DNA from: Bathymodiolus brooksi | Lineage: Eukaryota > Mollusca > Bivalvia > Mytilida > Modiolidae | Direction of reading: 5' to 3' | Assembly (NCBI GenBank): GCA_963680875.1 | Contig: OY804589.1 | Span: forward strand, 20,914,413-20,978,412 | Length of the DNA: 64,000 nucleotides | Part shown: positions 58,101-60,965 of the stretch, piece after piece | How the letters are laid out: each line of letters begins with the position of its first letter | How positions within the stretch are numbered: the stretch's first letter is position 1 | Position numbers and translations under genes: made by a program | The notes under the pieces: generated by a model | What the model was told of the DNA's origin: nothing | What the model saw: the letters and a program-made list of their open reading frames with translations, nothing else | Database searches by the model: none

Positions 58101-58896
58101 ATACAACTATATGCATAGCTAGTTTAATCCCTCTACTTGTTATTGAAGTGTATATTCCAGGGAAAGCACGTGATATATATTTGTAGGTTCAATTTTTGCT
58201 CTGTTTTTACGATTATGCGAACCAATTTTGGATTTGTTCCTACAGTTAAGTATAATTTGTTTTCCATTATATTCGGAATGTTACAATTTAGCATAACAAT
58301 ATTGCAGTTATCCATTGCCGAACTTTATGTTGTGCATGTAGAATACTGTTGAACTGCAAATTACCCCGAGATTAACAGAAACAGCGTATACTCTGAGTCA
58401 CCCTTTCCAAATGCTATGGAATTCATAGTTTCTGTAAATACCCGTTTGTTAACAATAGTCAACTTTTTAATTACATCCGATTACATGACATTTCTAAGAC
58501 AAACATATTAAAAACGTTTTGTTAATGATTTCGCTGAGACGGAGCGATATGATAAATACAGTCTGTATGCAAACATTCGTTTAGTCATTTGTTCTGTTAT
58601 GTTTGCGGTTTACTTCTTAATGCCTATTGTTTTCGCTGGACTTCCCTTGTATTATCTACTTTACCTACCTATAACAGTAACTTGCATAGATCTTAGTTGT
58701 GAACCAACTGTGCAAAGATAACTACCGTCGTCACCTGGATCAACATTATATATAATCAGAGATGATGTATTCACATTCCCGTATTTAGCTCCTTGCTGAA
58801 GTGTAGACCAAACATTATTCACCAACTTTTGCCACTGGAAAGACGACCCTTGTAATGGACATGTTAATGTAGTATTACTTCCTGATATGGCTTCCA
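18527..58896 (-). CDS. Receptor-type tyrosine-protein phosphatase, Ig x3 - TSP1 x2 - TM - PTP D1 - pseudo-PTP D2 (23 exons; 5' end missing)
   Basis: A single-pass receptor that should dephosphorylate phosphotyrosine at the inner plasma membrane. Twenty-three exons with GT-AG borders join in matching phase to 3,125 nt, about 1,041 residues, ending at a TAA at 18,527-18,529. Approximate residues: Ig domains 1-76, 77-152 and 153-229; TSP1 domains 230-287 and 288-344; TM helix 356-377; basic stop-transfer and juxtamembrane region 378-500; D1 about 500-785 with KNRY, DYINANY, WPDHG (Asp657), [11 protein letters not shown] (Cys689, Arg695) and QTPHQY; D2 about 786-1030 with Ser972 and Asn978 at the Cys and Arg positions. 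The C-terminus is VYANF. The first exon found starts in phase 1, so at least one upstream exon with the signal peptide is missing. PTP family membership is certain. The Ig/TSP1 combination is read directly, but I know no standard named orthologue. Exons are listed separately. Confidence 0.93.
19262..19397 (-). CDS. RPTP exon 22: D2 degenerate P-loop
   Basis: 136 nt, phase 2 to 0, ATCAG acceptor and TTT|GTAAGT donor. With the preceding exon it gives [14 protein letters not shown]. This aligns with the canonical VHCxxGxxRxGxFC, with Ser at the Cys position and Asn at the Arg position. It continues [20 protein letters not shown], the standard helix of PTP domains. Confidence 0.92.
20189..20325 (-). 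CDS. RPTP exon 21: D2 degenerate WPD region
   Basis: 137 nt, phase 0 to 2, TTTCAG acceptor and CAG|GTAGGTA donor. It encodes [16 protein letters not shown], in which MPD stands where active domains have WPD, and ends PDPVTVVS just before the P-loop. The residue aligned with catalytic Cys is Ser. Confidence 0.9.
20875..20997 (-). CDS. RPTP exon 20: D2 middle
   Basis: 123 nt, phase 0-0. The acceptor is TTGCAAG at 20,998-20,999, preceded by a weak pyrimidine tract. It was chosen because the nearer TACAG would put the exon out of phase. It encodes [20 protein letters not shown] and onward to LIMSKK. The KCxxYWP motif of D1 has no counterpart here. Donor AAG|GTGAAC. Confidence 0.82.
21440..21640 (+). 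repeat. SINE S1-like, diverged
   Basis: GGATTTACATCTACCTATGC and GCGAAGTGTACTCGATAAAA are clear. The rest is eroded and the tail reads CATATACTGAAATATTGG. Confidence 0.55.
21743..21871 (-). CDS. RPTP exon 19: D2 core
   Basis: 129 nt, phase 0-0, TTTCAG acceptor and GAG|GTACAC donor. It encodes [18 protein letters not shown], then [18 protein letters not shown]. This is the D2 counterpart of ASQGP...WRMIW. Confidence 0.93.
22638..22743. repeat. 106-bp hairpin element
   Basis: Perfect 11-bp inverted ends TTGAGGGTGTT and AACACCCTCAA, with an inner CCCGAGATAAATCGAGGG palindrome. MITE-like. Confidence 0.65.
22868..23349. mobile_element. Non-autonomous TIR element (GGGCGTAGCTT)
   Basis: About 480 bp bounded by GGGCGTAGCTTGG and the inverted GGAAGCTACGCCAC. 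Near the right end is the inner palindrome CCGAGGCAGTTGCCTCGG. Similar GGCGTAGC ends are seen in hAT-type MITEs of animals (recalled, not verified). It is in the intron between exons 18 and 19. Confidence 0.65.
23358..23478. repeat. 121-bp hairpin element
   Basis: Perfect 12-bp inverted ends GTGGTATATTTC and GAAATATACCAC around a GC-richer interior. Directly next to the TIR element at 22,868. Confidence 0.6.
23553..23850 (-). repeat. SINE S2, full-length copy
   Basis: AAATTATTCTGATTCCGAGC, then CCAGGACTCGAACTCATGAC as reversed B box, then CATGCTGACCATTACACCAC, the reversed head. Close to the copy at 13,725. Confidence 0.8.
23956..24029 (-). CDS. RPTP exon 18: D2 NFINAV segment
   Basis: 74 nt, phase 1 to 0, TTACAG acceptor and CCT|GTATGT donor. 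It encodes [20 protein letters not shown] and then VQVP. SNFINAV replaces the DYINANY of D1, as is common in D2 domains. Confidence 0.92.
24193..24441 (+). repeat. SINE S1, full-length copy
   Basis: Head GTGGTCGTGACCGCATGGTA, B-box region GTTGTAATTTCGAATACC (degenerate), body through TCCTCCAACAATAAAACTGA and tail GAAAGTGGCGTTAAACACCA. About 249 bp, in the intron between D2 exons. Confidence 0.88.
24990..25089 (-). CDS. RPTP exon 17: start of D2
   Basis: 100 nt, phase 0 to 1, TTTAG acceptor and A|GTTAGT donor. It encodes [18 protein letters not shown] and then [13 protein letters not shown]2 has KNRD where D1 has KNRY, as in many membrane-distal PTP domains. Confidence 0.9.
25110..25535 (+). 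repeat. Dispersed repeat with an internal 85-bp tandem unit
   Basis: Four tandem units of GTTGCCAGTTTCTCTGGATT-GTCCTTTTTTGATTG-type sequence, after a GTGTCTTATTTACGTTATTT head. Related pieces at 21,130-21,430, 21,965-22,140 and 36,425-36,580, and reversed at 16,325-16,475, 25,735-25,925, 27,215-27,350, 33,505-33,860 and 37,015-37,330. No coding potential seen. Confidence 0.75.
25968..26117 (-). CDS. RPTP exon 16: end of D1 and D1-D2 linker
   Basis: 150 nt, phase 0-0, TTACAG acceptor and AAG|GTACGG donor. It encodes [14 protein letters not shown], which completes QTPHQY with the Q-loop Gln in exon 15. It then has the linker [15 protein letters not shown] and INEEFK leading to D2. Confidence 0.93.
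26190..26447 (-). repeat. SINE S1, full-length copy
   Basis: Complete minus-strand copy, from the tail (TAATGCCACTTGCAACAATA) to the head (CATACGATCACAACTGCCCC). B box GAGTTCCAATCCCGCTCAGG. It lies 65 bp from exon 15. Confidence 0.88.
26521..26656 (-). CDS. RPTP exon 15: D1 catalytic P-loop
   Basis: 136 nt, phase 2 to 0, TTACAG acceptor and CCT|GTAAGT donor. It completes [19 protein letters not shown], a perfect HCx5R signature with Arg at about residue 695, and ends NMIQTP, the start of the Q-loop. D1 is therefore predicted to be catalytically active. Confidence 0.96.
27474..27642 (-). repeat. AAGGGTAAT-type repeat, copy
   Basis: Reverse-orientation copy from GATTCAACCCACCATTCC to GAAATTTTGTTATTACCC. 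It lies 240 bp from phosphatase exon 14. Confidence 0.82.
27880..28028 (-). CDS. RPTP exon 14: D1 WPD loop and first half of catalytic loop
   Basis: 149 nt, phase 0 to 2. It encodes [14 protein letters not shown], with the general acid Asp (about residue 657), and ends LLVHCS with the nucleophilic Cys (about 689) at the exon border. Donor CAG|GTAAG, acceptor CTAG. Both catalytic residues match active PTPs. Confidence 0.95.
28300..28506 (+). repeat. SINE S1-like, degenerate
   Basis: Recognisable ends (GTATGGTAGGTTGTTAGATG at the left, GATATAAGTGAAATATTGTT at the right), with the middle strongly diverged. Confidence 0.55.
28845..28973 (-). CDS. RPTP exon 13: D1 KCDRYWP region
   Basis: 129 nt, phase 0-0, TTTAG acceptor and AAG|GTTGG donor. 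It encodes [17 protein letters not shown] and then the strand segment ending VMNKK. KCxxYWP is a PTP hallmark. Confidence 0.93.
29012..29296 (+). repeat. AAGGGTAAT-type repeat, long copy
   Basis: Begins AATAAGGGTAATAACAAAAT with a GGTAAT...ATTACC hairpin. It continues through CGGAAAACTGGGAAAAACTG, CCTGACTTGGTACAGGCA and GGGTTGAATCAGATTTTA to GTTGTCAACGC. Other copies: 22,138 (fragment), 27,474-27,642 (minus), 31,163-31,329, 45,417-45,504, 62,877-63,155. Confidence 0.82.
29500..30463 (-). pseudogene. Reverse transcriptase remnant (IPMGTN / YIDDV type)
   Basis: Minus strand, within the intron between phosphatase exons 12 and 13. Motifs in order: [51 protein letters not shown], a stop, [16 protein letters not shown] (catalytic DD), [59 protein letters not shown], then shifted frames. 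It belongs to a retroelement group common in aquatic invertebrates, perhaps Penelope-related. Dead. Confidence 0.78.
30466..30597 (+). repeat. SINE S1, internally deleted
   Basis: Head GCCGTCGTGGTCGCGATCGT joined after the B-box region straight to the tail TTGGCGTTAAACACCATAAC. About 110 bp of the body is missing. Confidence 0.8.
30605..30900 (+). repeat. Palindromic-core element, single-unit copy
   Basis: Head ACGTAGATATCACATTTAGT, middle TAATAATTACATTATTT, and one terminal palindromic unit with GACTAATAGTCCACCAGCAG. It shows the unexpanded form of the element whose last unit is amplified at 41.1-42.6 and 46.4-46.8 kb. Another copy, reversed, is at 32,190-32,500. A head-only trace is at 18,808-18,860, and a nested copy at 13,660-14,200. 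Confidence 0.75.
31050..31450 (-). repeat. SINE S1, split by an inserted repeat
   Basis: The tail half at 31,050-31,162 (TATCGTGGCGGTCAGCTTTA) and the head half at 31,330-31,450 (CATGAGCGGGATTCGAACTC) are separated by the AAGGGTAAT-type repeat at 31,163-31,329. Confidence 0.85.
31163..31329 (+). repeat. AAGGGTAAT-type repeat inserted in a SINE
   Basis: ATAAGGGTAATAATACAATT to GTGGGTTGAATCAGAG, breaking the S1 SINE at 31,050-31,450, so it is younger than that SINE. Confidence 0.82.
31526..31623 (-). CDS. RPTP exon 12: D1 WRMIW region
   Basis: 98 nt, phase 1 to 0, TTACAG acceptor and AAG|GTTAT donor. It encodes [17 protein letters not shown] and [12 protein letters not shown], matching the DFWRMVWE...IVMLT segment of PTP domains. 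Confidence 0.93.
31662..31926 (-). repeat. SINE S1, full-length copy
   Basis: From the tail (AGGTGTTTAACGCCACTTTC) to the head (CATACAATCCCAACCACGAC). B box GGGATTCAAACTCACAAC. It lies 40 bp upstream of exon 12. Confidence 0.88.
32190..32500 (-). repeat. Palindromic-core element, single-unit copy
   Basis: GATACCTCTGCTGGCGGACT with ATTAGTCC at the left and GCGCAATAAATTCGATATCT, the reversed head, at the right. One palindromic unit only. Confidence 0.72.
32642..32678 (-). CDS. RPTP exon 11: D1 micro-exon
   Basis: A 37-nt exon, phase 0 to 1, TTTCAG acceptor and AAG|GTAAT donor. It encodes [12 protein letters not shown], the conserved (F/Y)IA(S/T)QGP segment, completed in the next exon. Small, but required by the phase and by the domain. 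Confidence 0.9.
33275..33351 (-). CDS. RPTP exon 10: D1 DYINANY motif
   Basis: 77 nt, phase 1 to 0, AAACAG acceptor and GAC|GTGAGT donor. It encodes [12 protein letters not shown] and [10 protein letters not shown], the conserved core motif of PTP domains. Confidence 0.94.
33505..33860 (-). repeat. Dispersed repeat (same family as 25,110), full body
   Basis: Reversed copy: GGGGCAATCGAGAATGGACA, GACAAACAAAACCCAGCAGA, then a body absent at 25,110 (CCAGGTGCTCACGAAAGG, GTAAGCAGTTCTTGC) and CTCCTACAAACAACTGGAGG. It suggests an element of about 350 bp or more. Confidence 0.7.
34063..34150 (-). CDS. RPTP exon 9: D1 phosphotyrosine-recognition loop
   Basis: 88 nt, phase 0 to 1, TTTAG acceptor and T|GTAAGT donor. 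It encodes SMQYGAQHP through [17 protein letters not shown] is the phosphotyrosine-recognition loop of D1. A long (AT)n microsatellite sits directly upstream of its acceptor, at 34,153-34,195. Confidence 0.92.
34153..34195. repeat. (AT)n microsatellite
   Basis: About 21 AT dinucleotides directly upstream of the acceptor of phosphatase exon 9 (minus strand), in the place of the polypyrimidine tract. Confidence 0.95.
34466..34726 (+). repeat. SINE S1, full-length copy
   Basis: Head GTCGTGGTCGTGATCGTATG, body GTGTACTCGATACAACATTA, tail AAATATTGTTGGCATTAAAC. In the intron between exons 8 and 9. Confidence 0.88.
35142..36293. repeat. 48-bp minisatellite, 24 units
   Basis: 24 units of 48 bp (GTAAACAATTTACTAGGAAT...), 1,152 bp in all, with few differences between units. 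Because 48 is a multiple of three, it opens a 329-codon frame on the plus strand (16-residue unit [16 protein letters not shown]) and frames on the minus strand. It lies in the intron between phosphatase exons 8 and 9, so I do not call it coding. Confidence 0.97.
36597..36820 (-). CDS. RPTP exon 8: juxtamembrane region with YxN tyrosines and start of PTP wedge
   Basis: 224 nt, phase 1 to 0, donor CAG|GTAATT. It carries two YxN sites (MYINI at about residue 429 and TYQNI at about 464) that fit the Grb2-type SH2 consensus. It then has [13 protein letters not shown] and GLKEEYQ, the usual helix in front of an RPTP D1 domain. The acceptor (AAG, 3 nt after a TTTCAG) was picked for phase. The 3-nt alternative would create a stop codon with the preceding exon. 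Confidence 0.83.
38063..38193 (-). CDS. RPTP exon 7: cytoplasmic juxtamembrane segment
   Basis: 131 nt, phase 2 to 1. It starts [14 protein letters not shown] and runs to [10 protein letters not shown] chose the GTAAGAG donor at 38,056-38,062 rather than the GTAAAC 16 nt further on. Only the first gives a frame-consistent join to the next exon, using an AAG acceptor there. Contains Tyr residues in LYNNEED and PYVLV. The segment has no known domain. Confidence 0.82.
38813..38915 (-). CDS. RPTP exon 6: transmembrane helix
   Basis: 103 nt, phase 1 to 2. After a short ALTSSLDAG linker comes a hydrophobic run of about 22 residues ([20 protein letters not shown]) and then CVKR, a basic stop-transfer. 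This fixes the topology: Ig and TSP1 domains outside, phosphatase domains inside. Acceptor TTACAG, donor AAAAG|GTAAAA. Confidence 0.9.
39598..39768 (-). CDS. RPTP exon 5: thrombospondin type 1 domain 2
   Basis: 57 codons, phase 1-1, TAG acceptor and CCAG|GTAAAT donor. TSP1 repeat with [15 protein letters not shown] followed by [13 protein letters not shown], six cysteines, ending in KVCP. It is a paralogue of exon 4, with the same intron phase and start (V-N-G-x-W-G). Confidence 0.94.
40264..40437 (-). CDS. RPTP exon 4: thrombospondin type 1 domain 1
   Basis: 58 codons, phase 1-1, TAG acceptor and CCCAG|GTATG donor. It encodes a TSP1 repeat: [14 protein letters not shown] with stacked Trp residues, then [13 protein letters not shown] with the Arg layer, and six cysteines in all. 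The WxxWxxC motifs are typical targets for C-mannosylation, which is inference here. Extracellular, next to the membrane. Confidence 0.94.
40573..40819 (-). repeat. SINE S1, full-length copy
   Basis: Tail GTGTTCAACGCCACATTCAA to head GATAACGACCACGACAGCCC. B box GGGGTTCGAACTCTCAAC is intact. It marks the left side of duplication copy A. Confidence 0.88.
40720..42902. repeat. Segmental duplication, copy A
   Basis: SINE end, AT-rich spacer (CGGATGTCAATTTATT), palindromic-element head (AACGTAGATATCAAATT), 74-bp array and a 250-bp tail ending CAAATCTACAAA. Matched in the same order and orientation at 45,285-47,055. The tail ends exactly where the zinc-finger ORF begins. Confidence 0.82.
41140..42612. 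repeat. 74-bp palindrome-containing array, about 20 units
   Basis: Units of about 74 bp. Each carries GATACCTC and its complement GAGGTATC about 25 bp apart around ACTAATAGTCCACCAGC, so each unit can fold into a hairpin. Single-unit copies of the same sequence end dispersed elements elsewhere (30,790-30,900; 32,190-32,260). It sits in the large intron between Ig 3 and TSP1. Confidence 0.95.
42903..43571 (-). pseudogene. C2H2 zinc-finger gene with in-frame TAG (main exon; probably mobile-element-related)
   Basis: After a TTTCAG acceptor the frame reads [17 protein letters not shown]. Fingers are [25 protein letters not shown] and [17 protein letters not shown]; the first has a Tyr-Met-Lys-Ile-His tail in place of a clean HxxxH. 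The frame meets TAG at 43,317-43,319 just after HERPEV. It then stays open in the same frame for 135 more codons: a basic [12 protein letters not shown] stretch and a folded-looking segment with [20 protein letters not shown] and YYHQSQNN. It ends at a TAA that overlaps an AATAAA. Similar ZnF + ILRN...YYHxSxNN proteins occur in large mobile elements of invertebrates, as I recall; this is unverified. The TAG could be a nonsense mutation, readthrough or a true end. Confidence 0.6.
43915..43948 (-). CDS. Candidate first coding exon of the zinc-finger gene
   Basis: Between a TTTTCCAG acceptor and an AAC|GTAAGT donor lies an ATG at 43,935 reading MKMDKNN. It joins in phase 0 to the zinc-finger exon (KYVCDKCG). 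This gives a plausible translation start. It is very short, so the support is the splice sites and the phase only. Confidence 0.5.
44226..44289 (-). other. Candidate 5' leader exon of the zinc-finger gene
   Basis: Bounded by a TTTCAG acceptor and an AAAG|GTAAAA donor. A further donor, AAAG|GTAAGC, lies upstream at about 44,688 and would end a first leader exon starting below 45 kb. Together with the exon at 43,915 these would form a spliced leader. This is inferred from splice-site matches alone. Confidence 0.3.
45096..45235. promoter_or_regulatory. Cluster of ETS-like and CRE-like motifs
   Basis: About eight degenerate repeats of ACTTCCGGTGACGTCA, each combining an ETS core (CTTCCGG) with a CRE or half-CRE (TGACGTCA, GTGATG). 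It is locally GC-richer than its surroundings. It lies upstream, in minus orientation, of the zinc-finger leader exons and could be their promoter or a regulatory minisatellite. Function is inference. Confidence 0.4.
45282..45381 (-). repeat. SINE S1, head only
   Basis: ACGGGGTACGAACTCACAAC to CACGATCACGACGACAGCCC. It corresponds to the head of the copy at 40,573 and marks the left side of duplication copy B. Confidence 0.82.
45417..45504 (+). repeat. AAGGGTAAT-type repeat, short copy
   Basis: AATAAGGGTAATAACAAAAT to AACAGACAAAATCAG, inserted in duplication copy B only. This dates it after the duplication (or it was lost from copy A). Confidence 0.8.
46436..46795. repeat. 74-bp palindrome-containing array, about 5 units
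   Basis: Same unit as the 41,140-42,612 array. Two of its units share a private variant (GATACCAGCGAGGACTAATA), so it expanded on its own. It is followed by the same 250-bp flank as the first array. Confidence 0.93.
47110..47585 (+). pseudogene. Reverse transcriptase remnant with damaged YIDD box
   Basis: Plus strand, same RT group as 29.5-30.5 kb. Reads [26 protein letters not shown], then a small deletion where IDDV should be, then [79 protein letters not shown] and [12 protein letters not shown], stop. The loss of about 7 nt removes part of the active site and shifts the frame. Confidence 0.75.
47752..47952 (+). repeat. SINE S1, head shortened
   Basis: B box GTGAGTTCGAACTCC, body GAGGTGTACTCGAAACAACA, tail AAAGTGGCGTTAAAGACCAT. 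The first part of the head is missing. Confidence 0.82.
48420..49410 (-). pseudogene. Tc1/mariner transposase, inactivated
   Basis: N-terminal part (49,402-48,983): helix-turn-helix [20 protein letters not shown], the linker [20 protein letters not shown], and a second HTH region [17 protein letters not shown]. The catalytic part starts with FFSD followed by a stop where Tc1 proteins have FSDESRF. Then, after frame changes, [13 protein letters not shown] (second Asp) and [20 protein letters not shown] (third-residue region with D or E and PxLxPxE). No clear terminal inverted repeats were found. It lies in the long phosphatase intron. Confidence 0.85.
49950..50213 (-). repeat. SINE S1-like, diverged
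   Basis: Tail-side TTTAAGCAATATTTCAGCTA, middle AACTTTATCACTTGCGGCTG, head-side TCCAACTACCTAGCTGAAAG. The 5' end carries a (TTGA)n run. Confidence 0.6.
50727..50978. mobile_element. Poly-C TIR element, copy 3 (right end lost)
   Basis: Left end AGGGACGGACCATTTAACTT and the same TCTGATT/A-run interior as copies 1 and 2. The right terminal repeat and the C-run are missing. It lies in the intron between the Ig 3 and TSP1 exons of the phosphatase gene. Confidence 0.78.
51295..51410 (-). repeat. SINE S2, head only
   Basis: TTTGGTTTGACCCAATCGCG, CTCGAAACCATGATCTAACT and TGGTAACTATAACACCACGG. The reverse tRNA-like head without the central domain. Confidence 0.7.
51724..51954 (-). CDS. RPTP exon 3: Ig-like domain 3
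   Basis: 77 codons, phase 1-1, TTTCAG acceptor and AG|GTATGT donor. Ig-like domain with TTLTCTL, core Trp in YYWHK, and NDGGRYRC. More diverged than Ig 1 and 2, but it keeps AKYGNVN and IYNV. It is followed by the 11-kb intron before the TSP1 exons. Confidence 0.92.
52035..55400. repeat. 47-bp minisatellite, about 70 units
   Basis: 3.4 kb of diverged 47-bp units on the pattern AAGGACAGTCATGGTCAATA, AGGTCTTTTATATGTCCTAC, TTGTATT. Some sub-families (for example ATTACTTAGTGGTCATGTTA) recur in blocks, so larger segments were duplicated. It fills the intron between the Ig 3 and Ig 2 exons. Confidence 0.96.
56054..56281 (-). CDS. RPTP exon 2: Ig-like domain 2
   Basis: 76 codons, phase 1-1, TTTCAG acceptor and AG|GTACGC donor. 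Ig-like domain with TTLTCPLQG, core Trp in FTW, and HDGGRYLC. Same length and phase as exon 1 and nearly the same motif spacing, indicating tandem exon duplication. Symmetric phase 1 exons can be gained, lost or skipped without breaking the frame. Confidence 0.92.
56824..58125. repeat. 32-bp minisatellite, about 40 units
   Basis: 1.3 kb of 32-bp units TATAATACATAGCTAGTGGA plus CCCATACAACTA, highly alike, with TATAATACAT/TATAATGCAT and CATAC/CATGC variants. It fills most of the intron between the Ig 2 and Ig 1 exons. Confidence 0.97.
58669..58896 (-). CDS. RPTP exon 1: Ig-like domain 1
   Basis: 76-codon phase 1-1 exon. It follows a TTTCAG acceptor and ends at a G|GTAGGTAA donor. It holds one whole Ig-like domain: LTCPLQG (first Cys), a core Trp in FQW, then DDGSYLC (the D-x-G-x-Y-x-C signature). 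It is close in sequence to the next exon (shared AKYGNVNT and IYNVDP), so the two arose by exon duplication. Extracellular. A preceding leader exon is required by the phase and was not found. Confidence 0.92.
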
Positions 58897-58899
58897 CTG

Positions 58900-59900
58900 A
58901 AATAAGTTCAAAATTGTTAAGCAGTAAATTATAATTATCATTTACTTACAGAAAAGACAAATGGCATTTCAAAAATAAATAAACAAAACAATGAGGGAAT
59001 GACTAAAGAATGTTTTATCGTGTTTATCTATGCTGTTATACAGAGGATAAATGACACAAGTACCAACATTAATATTATATGAAAGTTTAACAAACAGTGT
59101 TTTGTCGTTTCTCACCATCTTTTATATGTGTATGAAACGAAATAAACAACTAATTCATAAATAATGCTGTAATAATAGTAACAAAAATATATTACACAAG
59201 TATTGTCCTATGTATGTAACAGTGTCCATACATATTTGTGACAATATCTGCGTTATTTGCTTTCTGAAAAGAAGTTGTTTTAACTGAAAACAAAAACGTT
59301 TGATAAACCTTAATTTCTTTTGGTTCTAGATGTCCTTTTTGAGGAATTCCCGATTTAACGCCGACAGAAAGAAGCAGAAAATGACATATTGCATTTTTTT
59401 CAGATTTTTGTGGACTACTTTAAACAGCCATCTTTCGACCTGTCAACTATATGATAATACTATCATTTGTGTATATGCGTACATAAATGGGATAATAGTT
59501 TATTGTTCTTAGCTCCGCCTTTGATAAGTCATTTTTACTACGAGATAGGTATAAACATTTGAATCTACTTTGCAAACTCCGACACGTTAAAAAAAGTGGA
59601 AAGTAAGCTCCATTAGAAGTCGATTCTATATTTCTATGCTTTTCACGTAGTAAAGAGGGGTAAATTGCCACCCCCTTTCTGATATGTCGTCCATACAGAT
59701 CTGACATAAATCAGGAGAGGATCAGGTTCAAATAACTTTATATATAAATTTATAGCTGACTGAAAAGTGGAAAATTATCATTATCTTTAGTACACACAAG
59801 TAAGCATTAAAACCTTAATGTTGTACATCATATCCATAGAATGTGATCACATTTTTTCACATATGGAATGTTTATATTGATTGTTAAACTCATAGAAGAA
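58900..59900. other. Non-coding, upstream of Ig exon 1
   Basis: I searched for a minus-strand signal-peptide exon ending in phase 1 before a GT donor and saw none with conviction. AT-rich. Confidence 0.5.
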
Positions 59901-60640
59901 ATTGTGCATTCACTACAAAGTCAAGAAACTCTGAATAGACCAGTGTTTGTGCTAAAAATTCAGAAAAAGTCTGAACATTCTGAACATTGTCTGAGAATTC
60001 TGAACAGATTCTGAACATTCTGAACATTGAATGAACAGAATCTGAACAAATTCTGAACATTCTGAACATTGCTTGAAAAGTCTGAACAGATTCTGAACAT
60101 TATGAACAGTGTCTGAACAGATTCTGAACATCCTGAGCATTGTCTGAAAAGTCTGAACAGATTCTGAGCATTGTCTGAAAAGTATGAACAGATTCTGAAC
60201 ATTCTGAACATTCTGAACTATTGCTTGAAAAGTCTGAACAGATTCTGAAAAGTATGAACAGATTCTGAACATTCTGAACTATTGCTTGAAAAGTCTGAAC
60301 AGATTCTGAAAAGTATGAACAGATTCTGAACATTCTGAACATCCTGAGCATTGTCTGAAAAGTCTGAACAGATTCTGAGCATTTTCTGAAAAGTATGAAC
60401 AGATTCTGAACATTCTGAACATTCTGAACATTGCTTGAAAAGTCTGAACAGATTCTGAACATTATGAACAGTGTTTGAACAGATTCGGAACATCCTCAGC
60501 ATTGTCTGAATAGTCTGAACAGATTCGGAACATTGTCTGAAAAGTATGAACAGATTCTGAACATTCTGAACATTGTCTGAAAAGTCTGAACAGTCTGAAC
60601 ATTCTGATCATGTCTGAACAGAGTCTAGACATTTTAACTA
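59900..60640 (-). repeat. TTCTGAACA minisatellite, copy 2 (inverted relative to copy 1)
   Basis: About 690 bp built of TTCTGAACA, TTGTCTGAAAAG and TCTGAACAGA blocks in varied order, with higher-order units of 60-100 bp. It produces overlapping open frames on the minus strand (Met-Phe-Arg-Ile-Cys-Ser rich) that are not proteins. The border at 59,930-59,975 matches the end of copy 1 at window start. Confidence 0.9.
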
Positions 60641-60965
60641 AATATGCCATGTGATATTTCACTTATTAATTAGTTTTTTAAAATCAAATTACAACAAATA
60701 TATTATTTCTTTTCTCATTAAATTTGTCATTTTCTTTATTTCAATTTTTCTTTTTAAATCAATATATTTTACTTCATTTTCATTAGATTTTAACTAAATA
60801 TAGCATGTGATATTTCACTAATTAATTTTCTTTTATTAAATTACAACAACTATATTATTTCATTTCACGTTAAATTTGACTTTTCTTTATTTCAATCCTT
60901 CTTCTTAAATCAATATATTTTACTTCATTTTCATTATATTTTAGCTAAATATAAAATGTGACATT
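60630..60965 (-). repeat. 155-bp AT-rich tandem duplication
   Basis: Two full units (60,632-60,787 and 60,788-60,941) beginning TTTTAACTAAATATGCCATG or close variants, and the start of a third. The same unit occurs once, inverted, at 1-160, so it is part of the TTCTGAACA element. Confidence 0.85.

Noticed and set aside
59952..60662. Several overlapping minus-strand ORFs of 66-120 codons
   Set aside because: All are translations of the TTCTGAACA minisatellite (Met-Phe-Arg-Ile-Cys-Ser units).
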